Of a stretch of DNA of 64,000 bases, positions 11,342 to 23,081 are shown piece after piece. The notes under the pieces were generated by a model. It saw nothing but the letters and a program-made list of their open reading frames with translations, was not told the DNA's origin and did no database searches. Numbering within the stretch: position 1 is the stretch's first letter; the number at the start of each line of letters is the position of its first letter. The translations under genes and the position numbers were made by a program. The stretch is from Neolentinus lepideus HHB14362 ss-1 (Eukaryota; Basidiomycota; Agaricomycetes; Gloeophyllales; Gloeophyllaceae). The stretch covers positions 198,354-262,353 of the forward strand of contig KV425587.1 of NCBI GenBank assembly GCA_001632425.1, in the 5' to 3' direction.

Positions 11342-11614
11342 ATGTGTCGCGAACATTACGCTACTCAGGGCCGGACTGTATCTCAAGTCACTGCTAAGCT
11401 GGAGGCTCACTATCACGAGCTGAGCCAGGGGAGGAGGTGGATTGTGGAGATGCTGGAGAAGATGAATCAGATGATGGAGAGGGTTAGGAGGGGCATGGGG
11501 GAGCAGCGCATTTCTGAGCAGGCGCTTGCTGTGCCGTTGTCGGGGGCACGGGGTGAAGGCAGGTGGGAATCGATTTGGCCTGTTGTGTTGTCCAAGTCAG
11601 CCACGCGAGAGTGA
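11342..11614 (+). CDS. Unrecognised coiled-coil-like frame inside the TIR element
   Basis: A 90-codon frame whose product has a helix-forming segment rich in Glu, Met and Arg (for example WIVEMLEKMNQMMERV) that could form a coiled coil. A candidate upstream exon beginning ATG near 11230 ends with a GTAAGT donor at about 11270, but the acceptor is unclear. A second frame at 11797-12084 is low in complexity, with Pro, Gln and several CxxC pairs. Neither resembles a transposase I know. They may be remnants of cargo or of a captured gene. Confidence 0.3.
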   Translation: MCREHYATQGRTVSQVTAKLEAHYHELSQGRRWIVEMLEKMNQMMERVRRGMGEQRISEQALAVPLSGARGEGRWESIWPVVLSKSATRE

Positions 11615-12401
11615 TCAAGTATACCAACCACCCAGGTGATAAAGGACAAGGAGAGCGATAAGGCGAAGAGCTCCATTGCAGCGCGTTCAGCGGGTCCTGT
11701 CGCATTACTCTTGACTTTCGGTGGCTGATTATGTGCGCACGCAAGGCGCCTTAGTCACCCGCTCAGGCCTACAAATCGCCTCTATCTTCTGGCACCATGT
11801 CAAATGCGGACCCGCACCACAGTAGCACCTGCCCCGGTGACAGGTGGTGCGATGGGACAGGGGGCAGCACTGCTTGCTCAGGGTGCCTGACGTACAACGT
11901 CACACAGAGCTTGAGCGCGCAGCAGCAGCACCCGCCCCTGCCTGTTCCTGCGCCTCCACCCAAGGGTGTGCTCGCATGTGCGAATTGCGGGATGAGCACG
12001 ACACTGCTGCTGCAAACTCGGGGGATATTTGTTAAGGTGGAGGAGCAGCTTGTTCAGCAGGGTGAGACGGGTTGGATGACATAAGCTCCAGATGGTGAAT
12101 TTCAGTAAATGTATGATAGAGGTAGTACTAGTGTTCATTACCGAACACACACTCGTGTTCACCGTTGCCGAGCATGTCCATTGCCGAGTATGTTCATTCC
12201 TGAGCCTTCGAGAACGGTCATGAGAGGTGACTCTGCTGCAGCACTGAATCATAATCATAGAAGTGATTGGGAGGATCATTTACTTGTATATATTTATGTC
12301 CTGTAGTTGACTCGTATGGTAGCACAGCATGCAGTAACATATATAAGTCTGCCATTAATGCCAACTGTCACATTGTCACATTTGTGACTAGGTGTTAATC
12401 T

Positions 12402-12715
12402 ATCCCCAAATTCATTCGGGCACTCGATATTCTCACCTAGATTACCCCACAATGCTCTAATAAGTCATTTCACAGTGGTTTTGAACCTTAGATTATCATC
12501 CGAGAGGCCAAGCAACAATTAATATTGTTATGACCCAACAGCGCTTGGTCATCAGGCTTCCCCGAATAAGGCCGGGACTTGTCTTGTCACACCATGACGC
12601 AATCATGACGCATCGCTTGAGTCTCAGAAAAAGGACAGGTAACGGGACAGGTGACAGGACACAGTGTCCTTTTTTTGCGCCACTTTGAAAAAGGACAGGT
12701 CGTTTGCTCCCTGTG
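12402..12715 (-). repeat. Right terminal inverted repeat, 314 bp
   Basis: Inverted copy of 10721-11034. The outer end is followed directly by the TTT target duplication at 12716-12718. Confidence 0.85.
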
Positions 12716-13161
12716 TTTGAGCGTACAAACTCATCCTTCGTACCTCAGGACTCGTAATTAGCTCTAATTCGCGCGGGTGGGTTTTCCTGATGGATTCTCT
12801 TTTATAACGGTCATTTCTTATTCTTTTGATCATTATATTCATGGTCACTTTAGATACAACTACGGTCACTATTAGCTACGGATGTATACAGCGCAACGCT
12901 GTGTACGGACTCCGGTCTCGATAACGTACGGACGCTTAGTCATAGTTCCACCGCCGCTCGCTCATAGTAGTTTCCCGTTTGTATTCCTTTTTCTCCTCGT
13001 CGAATCAATGCCGTATTGATCTTGCTGTCTACTTTACGCTCGAATTCTCACTTTATTCATACTGTTTACATAGTGGTTGGCTTGACCATTACAGCAAACA
13101 TGAGGATAGATATGAGAGCAAATGAGATGTGGCGTGAACTCATACGAACGAGACCCGTAGA

Positions 13162-16100
13162 TCAAACAGGCTGGGATGTAGAATCGGAACTGGAACCAGG
13201 ATCGGAGGACAATCCCACATCGCCTTCAGTGTTAGCAGCAATGCTACCCGCAGCCTGAGAACGAGCTTTATGAATGTCATCTTGCATTACCCTGTTCCAC
13301 ACCAAGTCGGGGTTCCAGGGCTCATCTGGGTTCTGTCGCCGGCACCTCTCTTGAAATTGATCCTTAACTGCATTTAGTCTGCTGCCGAGCGCGGCGGCAT
13401 GCCTTGTTAAGATCATGCACAGAAATGTGCAAAAGTGGAAGGCGCCTAGGGGGGAGGAGAGGTCGAAAATTTGACCATTAGCTTCAGCGACGTAAGTGAT
13501 TTCCTGAAGGGACATATGTCGGTCGGTGAAGACAATACAAGAAGCAATGCCATCTTACCTTAGATGGCTGCTTCCCACCTGCCGTGGTGTAGGTGCATGT
13601 AGTCGCACCGAGTGCACCATCCGTAATCAGACCGAAAGTGGGGAAATCAAGAATCCCAAGATGGGCGAAGAACTGCGATGCTGCAACTGTGTACAAGCGA
13701 CCTTGATTGACACCCGCGCCAGGAACCGAGGCCTTGTTGTCAGGTTTCTTGTATTCCACGAGAAGAAGAGGTGCATAAAGACTTCGAACGTCCCGTTTGT
13801 TTCCCTTCGTCACTGGTGCACTTCGTGCACCCGACGCCGGTGTCGTTGATATGCCTAGACCAGCAACTCCGGAGGTAATTTCATCGACCGTGTCTGCTAC
13901 AGACGTGGTCCGTGTGGGCGTCGGCAATGCACTCGTATATTCCGCCTCATTTCGATCGCTGCCAAAGATACCTTGCACAGGCATAATCCTCCTGTAGCGC
14001 GCGGGGACCGAAGGTATCTGCCTCTGCGATGCACCCTCTTTCTGCTCACTCTCCTGCACTTCACTTGCTGCCGCGTCAGCTTGTATAATAAACCGATGAG
14101 CTTGACGTATCCTCTCTGTCCCTTCTGGATAAAAATCTTCGCTCCTGAAAGTGCACGCATGATCACACCTTCCACGTAATGGCTCCACATTGCTGCGCTT
14201 GGAAGCCACTCGTTGAGGGTCATCCTGACCGAACCAGTCTGCCACAGCCCTATTCGCCCTATCGTTATAACCGCGGAGATGATTCTTGCGCTTTCCAGAG
14301 ATCTCGTCTGCCCATAGCTCAGAAAAGAACTTCTGCTGCGCCGACAAGACACCGAGACCAACGGTATCGCTGTATTCCTGGCTGAAATCTGCTTCCATGT
14401 TGAGGTTTTGGGGTAGCTGGAGGATACGTTCCGGGCTAGACAGAGTTGTGATCCTACTGACAATTACGAGTGACAAGGGCACTAACTTACATAGCAAACA
14501 CGTCTGGCGATGACATAAAATCTCGGACCAGAATATCCCAGTCAAGTCTGCTTTGAACTTCATACACAACGGGGTGTCCGGCACGATTGTGTCCACGCGA
14601 CTGGACATTCCGACAAATATTGAGGATTAAAGACAGCTTCGATGATAGAATCTTCAAAATTTCGTCCGAATGAATATCGCGAGCCGGAAGAGTCGAGCCA
14701 CGCGCCACGTGAGCCTTCCGGGCTTCAACAGCTAGAAACAGCTCCTCTTTGAGATCCTCCACAAGAGGATCCACTAAGGGCATCTTCTCCTGTTCAAGGA
14801 CTGTTACTCATGCAGCAAGGGAATAAACTGGATATACATACCAGGGCATCCCATTGTGCTGGCCACTGGAAGGCAGCATACTCTTCATACTGCTTTATAG
14901 CCTCATTCAAGGGATTATCGGTGAATGCCGATACCCTTGCCGATCTGTCTGCCATCCAAAACTGGATATGTCTATCTCCGTATCCCCCCCGATCCTCTGC
15001 CGTGCCCACGGCAAACCTGAGAAAAGTACGTTTAGTCCGGTCTTTGCTCAAAAGAATTGTATACGCACACTGATGCTGTTTTTCTCTGCTTAGACACAGA
15101 TCCTGGTGTGGCAGCCGAGTTGCTCTCCCTTGCGTCGACCGACGAGGTGGTGTAGCTTGTTTCTTGACCTTCAGTAACGGTGCCAAGTCTGCAAGAGGAA
15201 TGAATATTGATTATGGTGGGCTGAAAAGACTGCAGACTCACGAGGGAGGAGCGCTTGGAGTGCTCTTCTTAGATCTATAAAGTGCTTAGAGCAGGTTATG
15301 AATCGGAGATGATATACATACATATCGCTGCCTTGCTTTCTGGCCTTGGTCTTTGGTGGCATAACTGGCTGAGACGAGACGGAACTGGAACAAGATCGTA
15401 AGTGATGAGGCGTACATTCTCCTCCAGGGATAAGAGTATAAGTATCCACTTACCAACCTCTTCCACGCACGGCCTCCGACACTTCCCTTACCCATTTTTG
15501 TATTCCAGATGCAAAATCGTTATCGTTATCCTCTTCTATCTCCTCTTCCAGATCGAAATCCGATCGCCAGAGGAATGGTTCCGAGGCCAAGGCTGTACCC
15601 GCTAGCACCTCTGACACGAGGCATCGAAGGTGTTCTGCATGCTCTCTTAGAGACAGCAGGAATGCTGTGAGTCGAAGGACACCAATTGGATCACAAAGAT
15701 TGAAAAGGCCTAGTGAATTCGAGGAGTTCTCGAACGCTGCATGCACAGAAGGCTGCGTATGAGAAAAGCTCGTTAGAGAACAATGGGATAGATTAGCTGG
15801 GAACTTACCAAGCGCCCGTCAGACGTGTTGCAATCCTCCAACCACGCAACAACAAGTTGTAAGCTGGCTTGCCCGGAACTGTATGTGAGTGCAACGATTG
15901 GTTCCTTGATCCCCCATGCGTAGCGATGGTAGAGGCCGCTAGCAAGCATACCGAAGAGGTCCTCTTCCTCGGACATACACAAAAAAGGCAATAAGGTGTT
16001 ATCTGATGGGGAAGCAGTCGCTAGGAGATGCCTGTTAAGGATCGGCTCCTGTAACGTGCATTCCTCATCAGATTCTTCGGGATCATCAGCTGTGAACTCT

Positions 16101-17120
16101 TCGACTAGATTCTCAGGAGCGGCCAGCTCCCAGACTTCCAATCGCCTGGGCGCAGATCCGTTCACTGGGTGGGAGAAGCCTCGTGAGTCATCCGCAGGCT
16201 CTGAACAAGCGAGGATCGATGTGTCGCTAAGAGCGTCAGAAGAACCTTCCCGGTCTTCTGAACTGATGGGCTCCGACGTGTCGGAGGGTGAACATGATGG
16301 AAGGTGTGCGTCAGGACCGGTGGACACCTCTATCGGAGGGTTGCAGACGAGAAGGGCTGCGGTCGAGGTTTTGTGTGTAAATTTGAACAACGGATTATGC
16401 GGCGAGCTCGGGTGCCTCGGCAAAACATACTCAGCCTCGTAGCTAAGACGAGACAGATGAGTTACAGTGCCTTAGCTGGCGGAGAAGATATAACTCACAT
16501 AGGCAAAGCATCAGGAATACCAATAAGCAAAACATTTCTGAGCACGTTCGCCAGGATAGACGTCTTCGAGATAGGTTCTGATGTTATCTCCGGTTCCCTG
16601 AGCATGAGTGAACGAAGCAAGGCTGTCGTACACAGAGCCGTATCGAAACAGAGCCTGAGCATATCTTTACTAGACGGTTGATTCGATGTTGAAGCAGAAC
16701 CTGTTGAAGATATGACCGGTCTTTGCTGTTTCAATTCGGCCACGAGCGACCGGCAATGCTTCGACGTGAATGGATACGGACCCTATGAAGGAAATTGAGG
16801 TGCCACGAGTGCTGGGGGTAGGAAAAAACTTACACAATAAACCCACTCAGGAAGAGGTCGCCTTAATGGTTCTATAAGTGCCTTTGTCTCTTCGGGCCAC
16901 GCTGTGGCATAGTCAACGGAATGGAGGACTACATTCTCAGGATCGCGCCAAGGATGCATATCGACAAGATGGAAATCTGTCAACTCTAGAACTAAGAAAT
17001 TGAATTAAGTATATAATGGTGAGACTCACTCGAAAGTTGAAGCTGAGGGCCTAAGGGCCGTGCGGCTTGATGGAGGTCAAGTAGATGGAATGTGGGAAAA
17101 GTAGACGCGTGACTTCCCAT
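13162..17120 (-). CDS. Unrecognised 1,124-residue protein, 12 exons
   Basis: Exons joined by phase (minus strand): 17120-17030, 16991-16834, 16782-16499, 16442-15809, 15752-15454, 15384-15322, 15274-15242, 15188-15069, 15016-14842, 14789-14491, 14435-13559 and 13503-13162. Their sum is 3,375 nt, an exact 1,125 codons, which supports the model. I do not recognise the family. The N-terminal half has an acidic, Ser-rich stretch (exon 4). The middle contains a basic Lys/Ser linker (exons 6-8). The C-terminal third contains LLLVEYKKPDNK followed by a hydrophobic FGLITDGALG segment, a pattern that could belong to a PD-(D/E)XK nuclease fold (E-x-K), but this is only a suggestion. There is no signal peptide or clear membrane segment. 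The last residues are Ser/Asp-rich. The start at 17120 was chosen because it is the first ATG that reads through a consensus intron into exon 2. Confidence 0.8.
15242..15274 (-). other. 33-nt micro-exon (exon 7 of the gene at 13162-17120)
   Basis: It is bounded by an acceptor TTTATAG and a donor GTGAGT, adds exactly 11 codons and keeps the phase on both sides. Skipping it also keeps the frame, so it could be alternatively included. Without it, exons 6 and 8 would be parted by a single intron of about 130 nt, long for this window. Confidence 0.55.
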
Positions 17121-17334
17121 AACGCGGGCGCGTTGATACACGTGACATGGAGATCACCGAATTACGCTTGGAGGTACACAGGTACGTGTAACTAAAGATT
17201 CGAGCTAACCGCTCGATCTCCCGGCAGCTGTCGGCCAGGACTTCATTGAGCCCACTCGTGCCGTCTCTGCACGCTCAGCACCATGTATACAGACGTTCGT
17301 CACTCCACCGCCAATTTAGTTAGGAGTATATCTG

Positions 17335-18611
17335 ATGCAGTACGATACACAGTATCTCCCGACAGCAACCGTCCTCGCAGGCGTCAAGTCAGGCCAGTTG
17401 CATCAAGGCCATTTCAATGCGAATCCATACAATTATTTGATTCACATTAATGTCCTTGTGCTGAGTTTAATGCCGGTATTCAATATGATGTCTGACGGTT
17501 TAGGGTAGTGTCTCTGTGCCTGCATTCAACAAGCCAGTTCCGCTGGTAGGCAGGGAGAAGATGAATCTCGCTGTGCATGGTGACGTCGTCGCCGTCGAGG
17601 TCTTTGAGTGGTCGATCAAGAGAGTCAATATTTAGTGCAAACTCACCTGACATGCATAACATTCAACCGGTGCACTTTCATGTATCAATAGCAACGCTCA
17701 AGAATGACCACGCGGAAGACTCAGAGGAGGAAGGTGAAGGCGAGGAAGTGCTAAAGCAGGAGAACAAGGTTATCCAATCTGAGGAGACCAAGCATACCGC
17801 GTCGCAGAAACAGCCCACCGGCCACATCGTCAGTATCATCAAGCGAAACTGGCGAGCGAGCGTCCTCCACCCTCTTTCCACGACAATCTTCCACAGGGCT
17901 AAACCCGACCCATTATCACTAGATACGTCTGCCATATCGACATGAGCTCCCTATCGAACACTCATTCCACTTCTCTCTCACTACGCCCGTTTCTCGTCTG
18001 CTCGTGCGCATTCAGTTACGGATACTTCTCGATACCCAGAGGCTCACTTCGTCAGGGCCCTCGGTAAGGCGGAGAGTAAAGAAGCCAATCAAGAGAGTTT
18101 GCTCCTTAAGTTTGACTTCCCTTATAGACTGTTTGGCAAAGTGATTCTGGATTGCTTGTCCGTTGAAGGGGATAGATGGGTTGTTACCCCAAACAGTGTC
18201 TCGTGTGTCTTCGTGACCTAGACCTTCCACTGCAGCAGCTGACATCTCTCCAAGGGTACCAAGATATCGAACACGGACAGTATTAATGGACGTTGACTTG
18301 GTAGACCGCACTTGTCTCCTCCTCGAACGAACTTCGAGAAGCTACAAGATATTCTTATGAAGCGAAAGGGTATGACACTGGACGTTAGCAGTTGAGGTGC
18401 CCTGGCTGCTTCATGTCTTGTAAGTCCTTGACACCATATAGGTAGACGAATACACGTGCTGAAAATTTTACACAAGATCCTAGCGAGCCTGCTTTCAGTA
18501 CACTGGTGCGTATCATGGCGACGAGATGCATGTTGTCTGCAGAACATTTCTGTTCAGGCAGCGTCGCTCGGGACACATTCGATCATTACGGTCTGGCTAG
18601 CCTGATATACA
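17335..18611 (+). pseudogene. dis3: Decayed copy of DIS3/Rrp44, the catalytic RNase of the RNA exosome
   Basis: Plus-strand pieces follow the order of DIS3. YLPTATVLAGVKSGQLHQGH and FNANPYNYL (17355-17440) precede a retained intron-like gap of about 70 nt. Then come SVSVPAFNKPVPLVGREKMN and LAVHGDVVAVEVF (17510-17610, cold-shock domain), an acidic linker, and PTGHIVSIIKRNWRASV (about 17816-17866). These are followed by TPVSRLLVRIQLR (about 17985), RYPEAHFVRALGKAESKEA (18030-18090) and FGKVILDCLSVEGDRWVV (18130-18185). After a deletion, FEKLQDILMKRKGMTLDV (about 18330-18385) and PAFSTLVRIMATRCMLSAEH (18488-18547) with FCSGSVARDTF and HYGLAS (to about 18600) come from the RNB exonuclease domain. 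Stops, frameshifts and loss of the catalytic Asp cluster of the RNB core show it is dead. Retained introns argue for DNA-level duplication, not retrotransposition. A functional copy must exist elsewhere. Confidence 0.8.
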
Positions 18612-18947
18612 TCGACAACGGTACAAGGCACCTGGAATGGATTTCCATTTTAGATAGGATAAGTGGAATGAGTTATTTTGATTATTTTGATTATTCATGA
18701 AGAAGATACGAAAGACGAGGTAAAGTGGGTTGCAGATGCGGTATAAATTACACAGTAGCTAAGTTACACAAGTGTTGAAATACCACATAGTGTATGCGAC
18801 GACAGACCGGAAAGCATATAGCACTAAACATTTCGAAAGCAACCGGAAAGGAGATAGGCGGAACCATGGGTATGCCGCGGAGGCGTTCCCTTGTACATGT
18901 GAGCTTGAATTATCACGCACCTAGACTTTCGCATTGACCCACAGAAT

Positions 18948-21900
18948 CTATTCAAAGAACCCCTTCCTGTGCCAGTACACGATCCACCTTTCTGCGTCCT
19001 CGACATCAAGCTGTGGTGCATCCCGCAGCGTCGGACTGACGGCTTGAGCTTTCTGCGTAGCAAACCGAGGCATACCCCAAGCCTCCGTATCAGTCTCTCC
19101 CGAAGCGTGACTCGCCTCATCCGCCTTAGCCATGTTCTGGAAGCGTGGCAGCAGCTTGATAGCCGGCTGCATGGATATCTCGTCAGAGAGGCGAAGGTCA
19201 CGGTGGAATCAATATTGCTCACGGTGGCTTTCATATCGCTCTCTGTAGCACCTACAGCCTTGTTCTCCAGCAGTGTTATCCACTGCTTGAACGGCACGAG
19301 GGGCAGTGGCTTGCTCTTTCCGTGGTCAACAATCTTGACGAGGGCTGCTCGGATGCCTTCTCTAAGGACTGTCCATGGTACAGGACGTGGGTGAAGGACA
19401 TTAAGAGCAGAGGGTGGATGTTCCTCTGCAAATGCAGTGTCCAGAACAGTTCGGGCGACCACTTCCGAGGTCATCCACGTCGTGACCTGAACGTCGCACA
19501 GATTGAACGAGAGCAAGAAAGTGGATGATGCGTGGACTTACGCCTTGTGCGTCCGGCAAACAGCCAAGGGATCTGCTAGATTTGACGAGAATAGGCACCC
19601 AGTCCGTCGTAGCCCAAGAACCATCTGGTTTGCCACCAGCAATCTGCCCGATTCTCAGAGACAACGTCTGTATCCCGCGTTCCGCCGCCTTCACGAGCAG
19701 CTGGATCACAGGTTAGACTGAGAATGTCTGGGGAATGTATCAAGGCACGTTACCTGCTCCGAAACAAACTTGCTCTCGCCATACCCTGCCCCTACAGCCA
19801 CGTCTGTAGGCAAATTAGACTCTTCTGGGAACTTACCCATCTCCGTATTCCACCCTTGGGAAATGCCAACAGACGAAGTGAATATGAAGCGAAAATTCAC
19901 GCCGTAGGGGGATGTTAGCCCGAGATCAATGAGATTGCGCACGCCTTTGATGTTCGGCTCGAACGAAGAAACCGAGAGGTTGAAGTTGAGCCTCCAGGCG
20001 TTGTGGATGATTTGCGTGCAAGTGGTTCGCAGCTGGTATTTACCTTGAGGGAGGGCTTTAGAAACGGAATCTCTGATTTCCGACGCACCTCCTCATAAAG
20101 AGCACTTTCGAGACCGAGCTGATTGCTTGACTCCTCGCCCTCCACCAGGATGAGTTTGAGGGACTCCAGAATGTTGGCCGGCAAGCCTCGATCTTCGAAG
20201 GCTACCTTCTGCCTCTCAGTGAGTGTCGCCCGTGTCGACTTCCGGTTAAAGGCATATACACACTCGACGTTCTCATCCTCGAGTAACATCCATAACATGT
20301 ACGACCCCAGACCGCCCGTAGTACCTGTGATAAGCACGGTCGACTTCACTGGGAGCGGACGGGACGATCTCGTGGCTGGCATGTCTGCAGAGTACTTCGC
20401 AATCAATTGCTCCATGACCGCAGCATGGGAGTGCTCCGACACATTCGCCACTGGGGATATGAGATTGCGAACACCCGTAGCCAGATAATGGATAGTGTTG
20501 TTCGCGAAGACAAAGTTCTGTGACACAGTCGCGGCCGCGATTTTAGCTGCATGGTCCGCAGACGACCTCAGTGCGCCGATGATCCGGTTCCGAAGGAAGG
20601 TGGCGCTTAGGCTAATCCGAGAAGTTCGGCTCATCCATGGAAAGCACAATCTCGGTGAGACTCACCTGTCAAAGCCTTGAGCAAAGAGGTCAACACCAGG
20701 GTCAAGCTTCTTCCCTTGATTCGTCTCATTGATGTCCTGGGCTTGTAACATAAGCCATTCTTCCAGGTCGGCTATCTCCCAACTATTTGGAGGATCGACA
20801 TCAGAACCCCGGCTTGACTCGACCCTCTCGTAGCTGCAGAGACCATTAGGGCGTAAAAATAACCAAGATGAAATACGTTCACGAACAGCTCATTAATCTC
20901 TTTGGTATAATCGGCCATCGTCGCGTGCCTGATGACAGTGCCTTTGGGCGTACGATGCATAGGCCTATCGGGTGACGTGACGAGAATCATCTCCTTGAAT
21001 ATACGACTAAAGGTCGGGGAATCTTCGTTAGCCTCTTCGATGATGGGCCTGAAGGAGGATATGAGCACCGTTGCGGCTAGAACTCCTCAATACTAACCAT
21101 AGCAAGTTCCGGAACTCAGCCAGAGTTACCTCATCGACTGGGTTGATGGCATGTTCGTGTCTCGGCTCGATAAGAATACCAACTTCATTGTGACCACGAC
21201 CAAACATCATAGCTCCCGATACAAGAGACGACGTTAGTACCTTCCCTTCGATAGGAGCAGGTACAGTCTTCTCCCCTAAGTCCGCAGTCTATCAAGATAC
21301 CCATACGGAGCTTTGTATGGTGCTTACCAGAAGCAAGAATTAGAACATCGTCAGCTCGGCCGATACTAAAGACTCGATATCAGTGGTTCATCAATTATAA
21401 TTCCTCCTCAACCAGGTGGTACGTACATCTTCCAAAGCCCCTCCTTCGTAGGATGCTTTTCGAAAAGGTCCGAAGTGGCATAGCCGGGGACATCCGGGAG
21501 ATTATGGATCAGCAAAGGATGGCCTTCGCTGTGCTGTTCCCCAAAATTCATGTGAACCCGAAAACCAATGAGGGTAACAAATACGCTGCGTACCAACACC
21601 TGTAGCTCGTACTTCCCTTCGCCTTGAGAAACCATACGGACTGGAACTTCCGGATTGAAGGCCAAATACTCCCATTCCATAGGATCGACCAAACCTTTCG
21701 GCGAAATAAAGTACGTAACAGTGCCAAATTCAGTGCCTCCGTACCCGGCCTGGATCTGAACACCTTTTGATACAAGTTTGTTTCCTATCTGGCGCGACAA
21801 AGGGCCACCGCCGAACCTCTGATCATGCATGATGGGCTTCTACAGACGGTGCGTATCGGTCAGCTCAAGGCTCACCACAATATCCAGCTTTGATAAGAAG

Positions 21901-23018
21901 GCGAGAGCTCCTTCAGATTCCGACCATAACTATTGTGGCCAGATTGTTAGTGTAACTACGTGTGAGAAGTTTGTCATGGACGGCACCTCTAGGAATGTTG
22001 GCACGCAGATGACAGCATTGACCTTTGTTCGCTTTAATGCTTCTAATGTATTGCCCGGACCAGGAACGATCGGAGGAGCGGGGTACTTTGGTCCAAACAG
22101 AGCAACACTTATACCGGCAATCAATGCCACGAATATTTGGAAAGTCATGCCCATCAGGTGGAAGGCGGGCAGAGACAATGCACCGAATCTCAAATGCTTG
22201 GGATACTTGCGTATAGCTATTCCTACAGCTAAGGATACGACATATTTTTAGCCACGATCTCTGCACTAATACCAACATGATCTGGTACTCACATCCGCCA
22301 TACCAGCTCAACAGGACCTTGTTGGAATAGGGGATTGACTTCGGGAATCCAGTAGAGCCAGAAGAATGTATATACAAAATGATGTCATCAGGACCGACAG
22401 GTTTAGAGTTTGCGATAGCAGGATAGGGCGTGAAGGGGTCCCGAGGAGTTTCGTGGCCAAGATGTGGGAAAGCATCGTAGAGCGAGGGAAGTTCAACGAT
22501 CTCCAGCTCGTAATCTATAGCCAATAATTCGGTCTTGATTCCAGAGATAAGTGAGTTGAGTGAAGCTGAGGTCGCGATCAAGCGGTGGCAGGACGTCTTC
22601 TGCAGCATGTGGCAGACTGCAGCCGATGAATTACGGTTAGACATAGGATAAGGCTACGATACGGACATTGTGAATGCCGGTCATACACGGATAATCGAGT
22701 AGAGAAACGCACTATGAGACCGGCCCTTATTAAGGCCATTATAGTGGTAGAGTACATCAAGGTGTCACAGTTGACGATAATGCCCACTACTTCCCGCTTT
22801 TCCATGTCAGGTTTGGGGCGCAGTACATGAGCGACGCGATGGATGGCCCGGCACCATTCCAAGTGAGTAATGTGCGTAGGCTCGCCGTCAGGGTCATCTG
22901 AAGGGAAGACTGCGTAGGTGTGGTCAGAATTATACTGAAGACGGAAGTCCACAAGTTCTGCAAGGGTGCTGGAGCCGTCCAAGGGAGGAAGAGTCCACTG
23001 AGATGGAGACGAAGCCAT
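18948..23018 (-). CDS. Adenylate-forming reductase (A-T-R, NRPS-like), 15 exons
   Basis: The enzyme activates a carboxylic acid as an adenylate, transfers it to a phosphopantetheine arm and releases it by NADPH-dependent reduction, usually to an aldehyde. In order, the adenylation domain shows HSSGSTGFPKSIP (about 22355, ATP loop), GYGGTEFG (about 21750), IGRADDVLILAS and GEKTVPAPIEG (21380-21240). The thiolation domain has FAQGFDS-LS, with the attachment Ser at the exon junction near 20665-20620. The reductase domain has TVLITGTTGGLGSYML (Rossmann loop, about 20340), NAWRLNFN and YGESK (Tyr-x3-Lys, about 19770). Fourteen introns all join in phase and the frame is intact to the TAA at 18948. 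The product should be a little over 1,000 residues, usual for the type. It resembles alpha-aminoadipate reductases and fungal secondary-metabolism reductases; the substrate cannot be read from the sequence. No other biosynthetic gene lies beside it. Confidence 0.93.
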
Positions 23019-23071
23019 AGTGCGTTCGACAATGATGGATGTTGCCCATGATGTCGAGTAATACTCACAGC

Positions 23072-23081
23072 CTTTTAAATA
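23072..23081 (-). promoter_or_regulatory. TATA-like box upstream of the adenylate-forming reductase
   Basis: TATTTAAAAG on the minus strand lies 54-63 nt upstream of the chosen ATG at 23018, a suitable place for a TATA element with a short leader. Single match, so only tentative. Confidence 0.35.

Larger units (their letters stand above)
10721..12715. mobile_element. 1,995-bp TIR element with TTT target duplication
   Basis: The termini CACAGGGAGCAAACGACCTG are exact inverted copies of each other. The inverted identity runs 314 bases inward at each end with few differences, and the element is bounded by TTT on both sides (10718-10720 and 12716-12718). A 3-bp duplication and a CAC start are compatible with the CACTA superfamily, to which Plavaka also relates, but I see no transposase inside. 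The interior has coding-like frames without a recognisable family. High TIR identity and retained CpG indicate a recent insertion, in contrast with the decayed DNA to its left. It is probably non-autonomous. Confidence 0.85.

Noticed and set aside
18948..23018. Interpretation as the lysine-pathway alpha-aminoadipate reductase
   Set aside because: Domain order is the same, but I cannot separate primary from secondary metabolism enzymes by eye, so the general name was kept.
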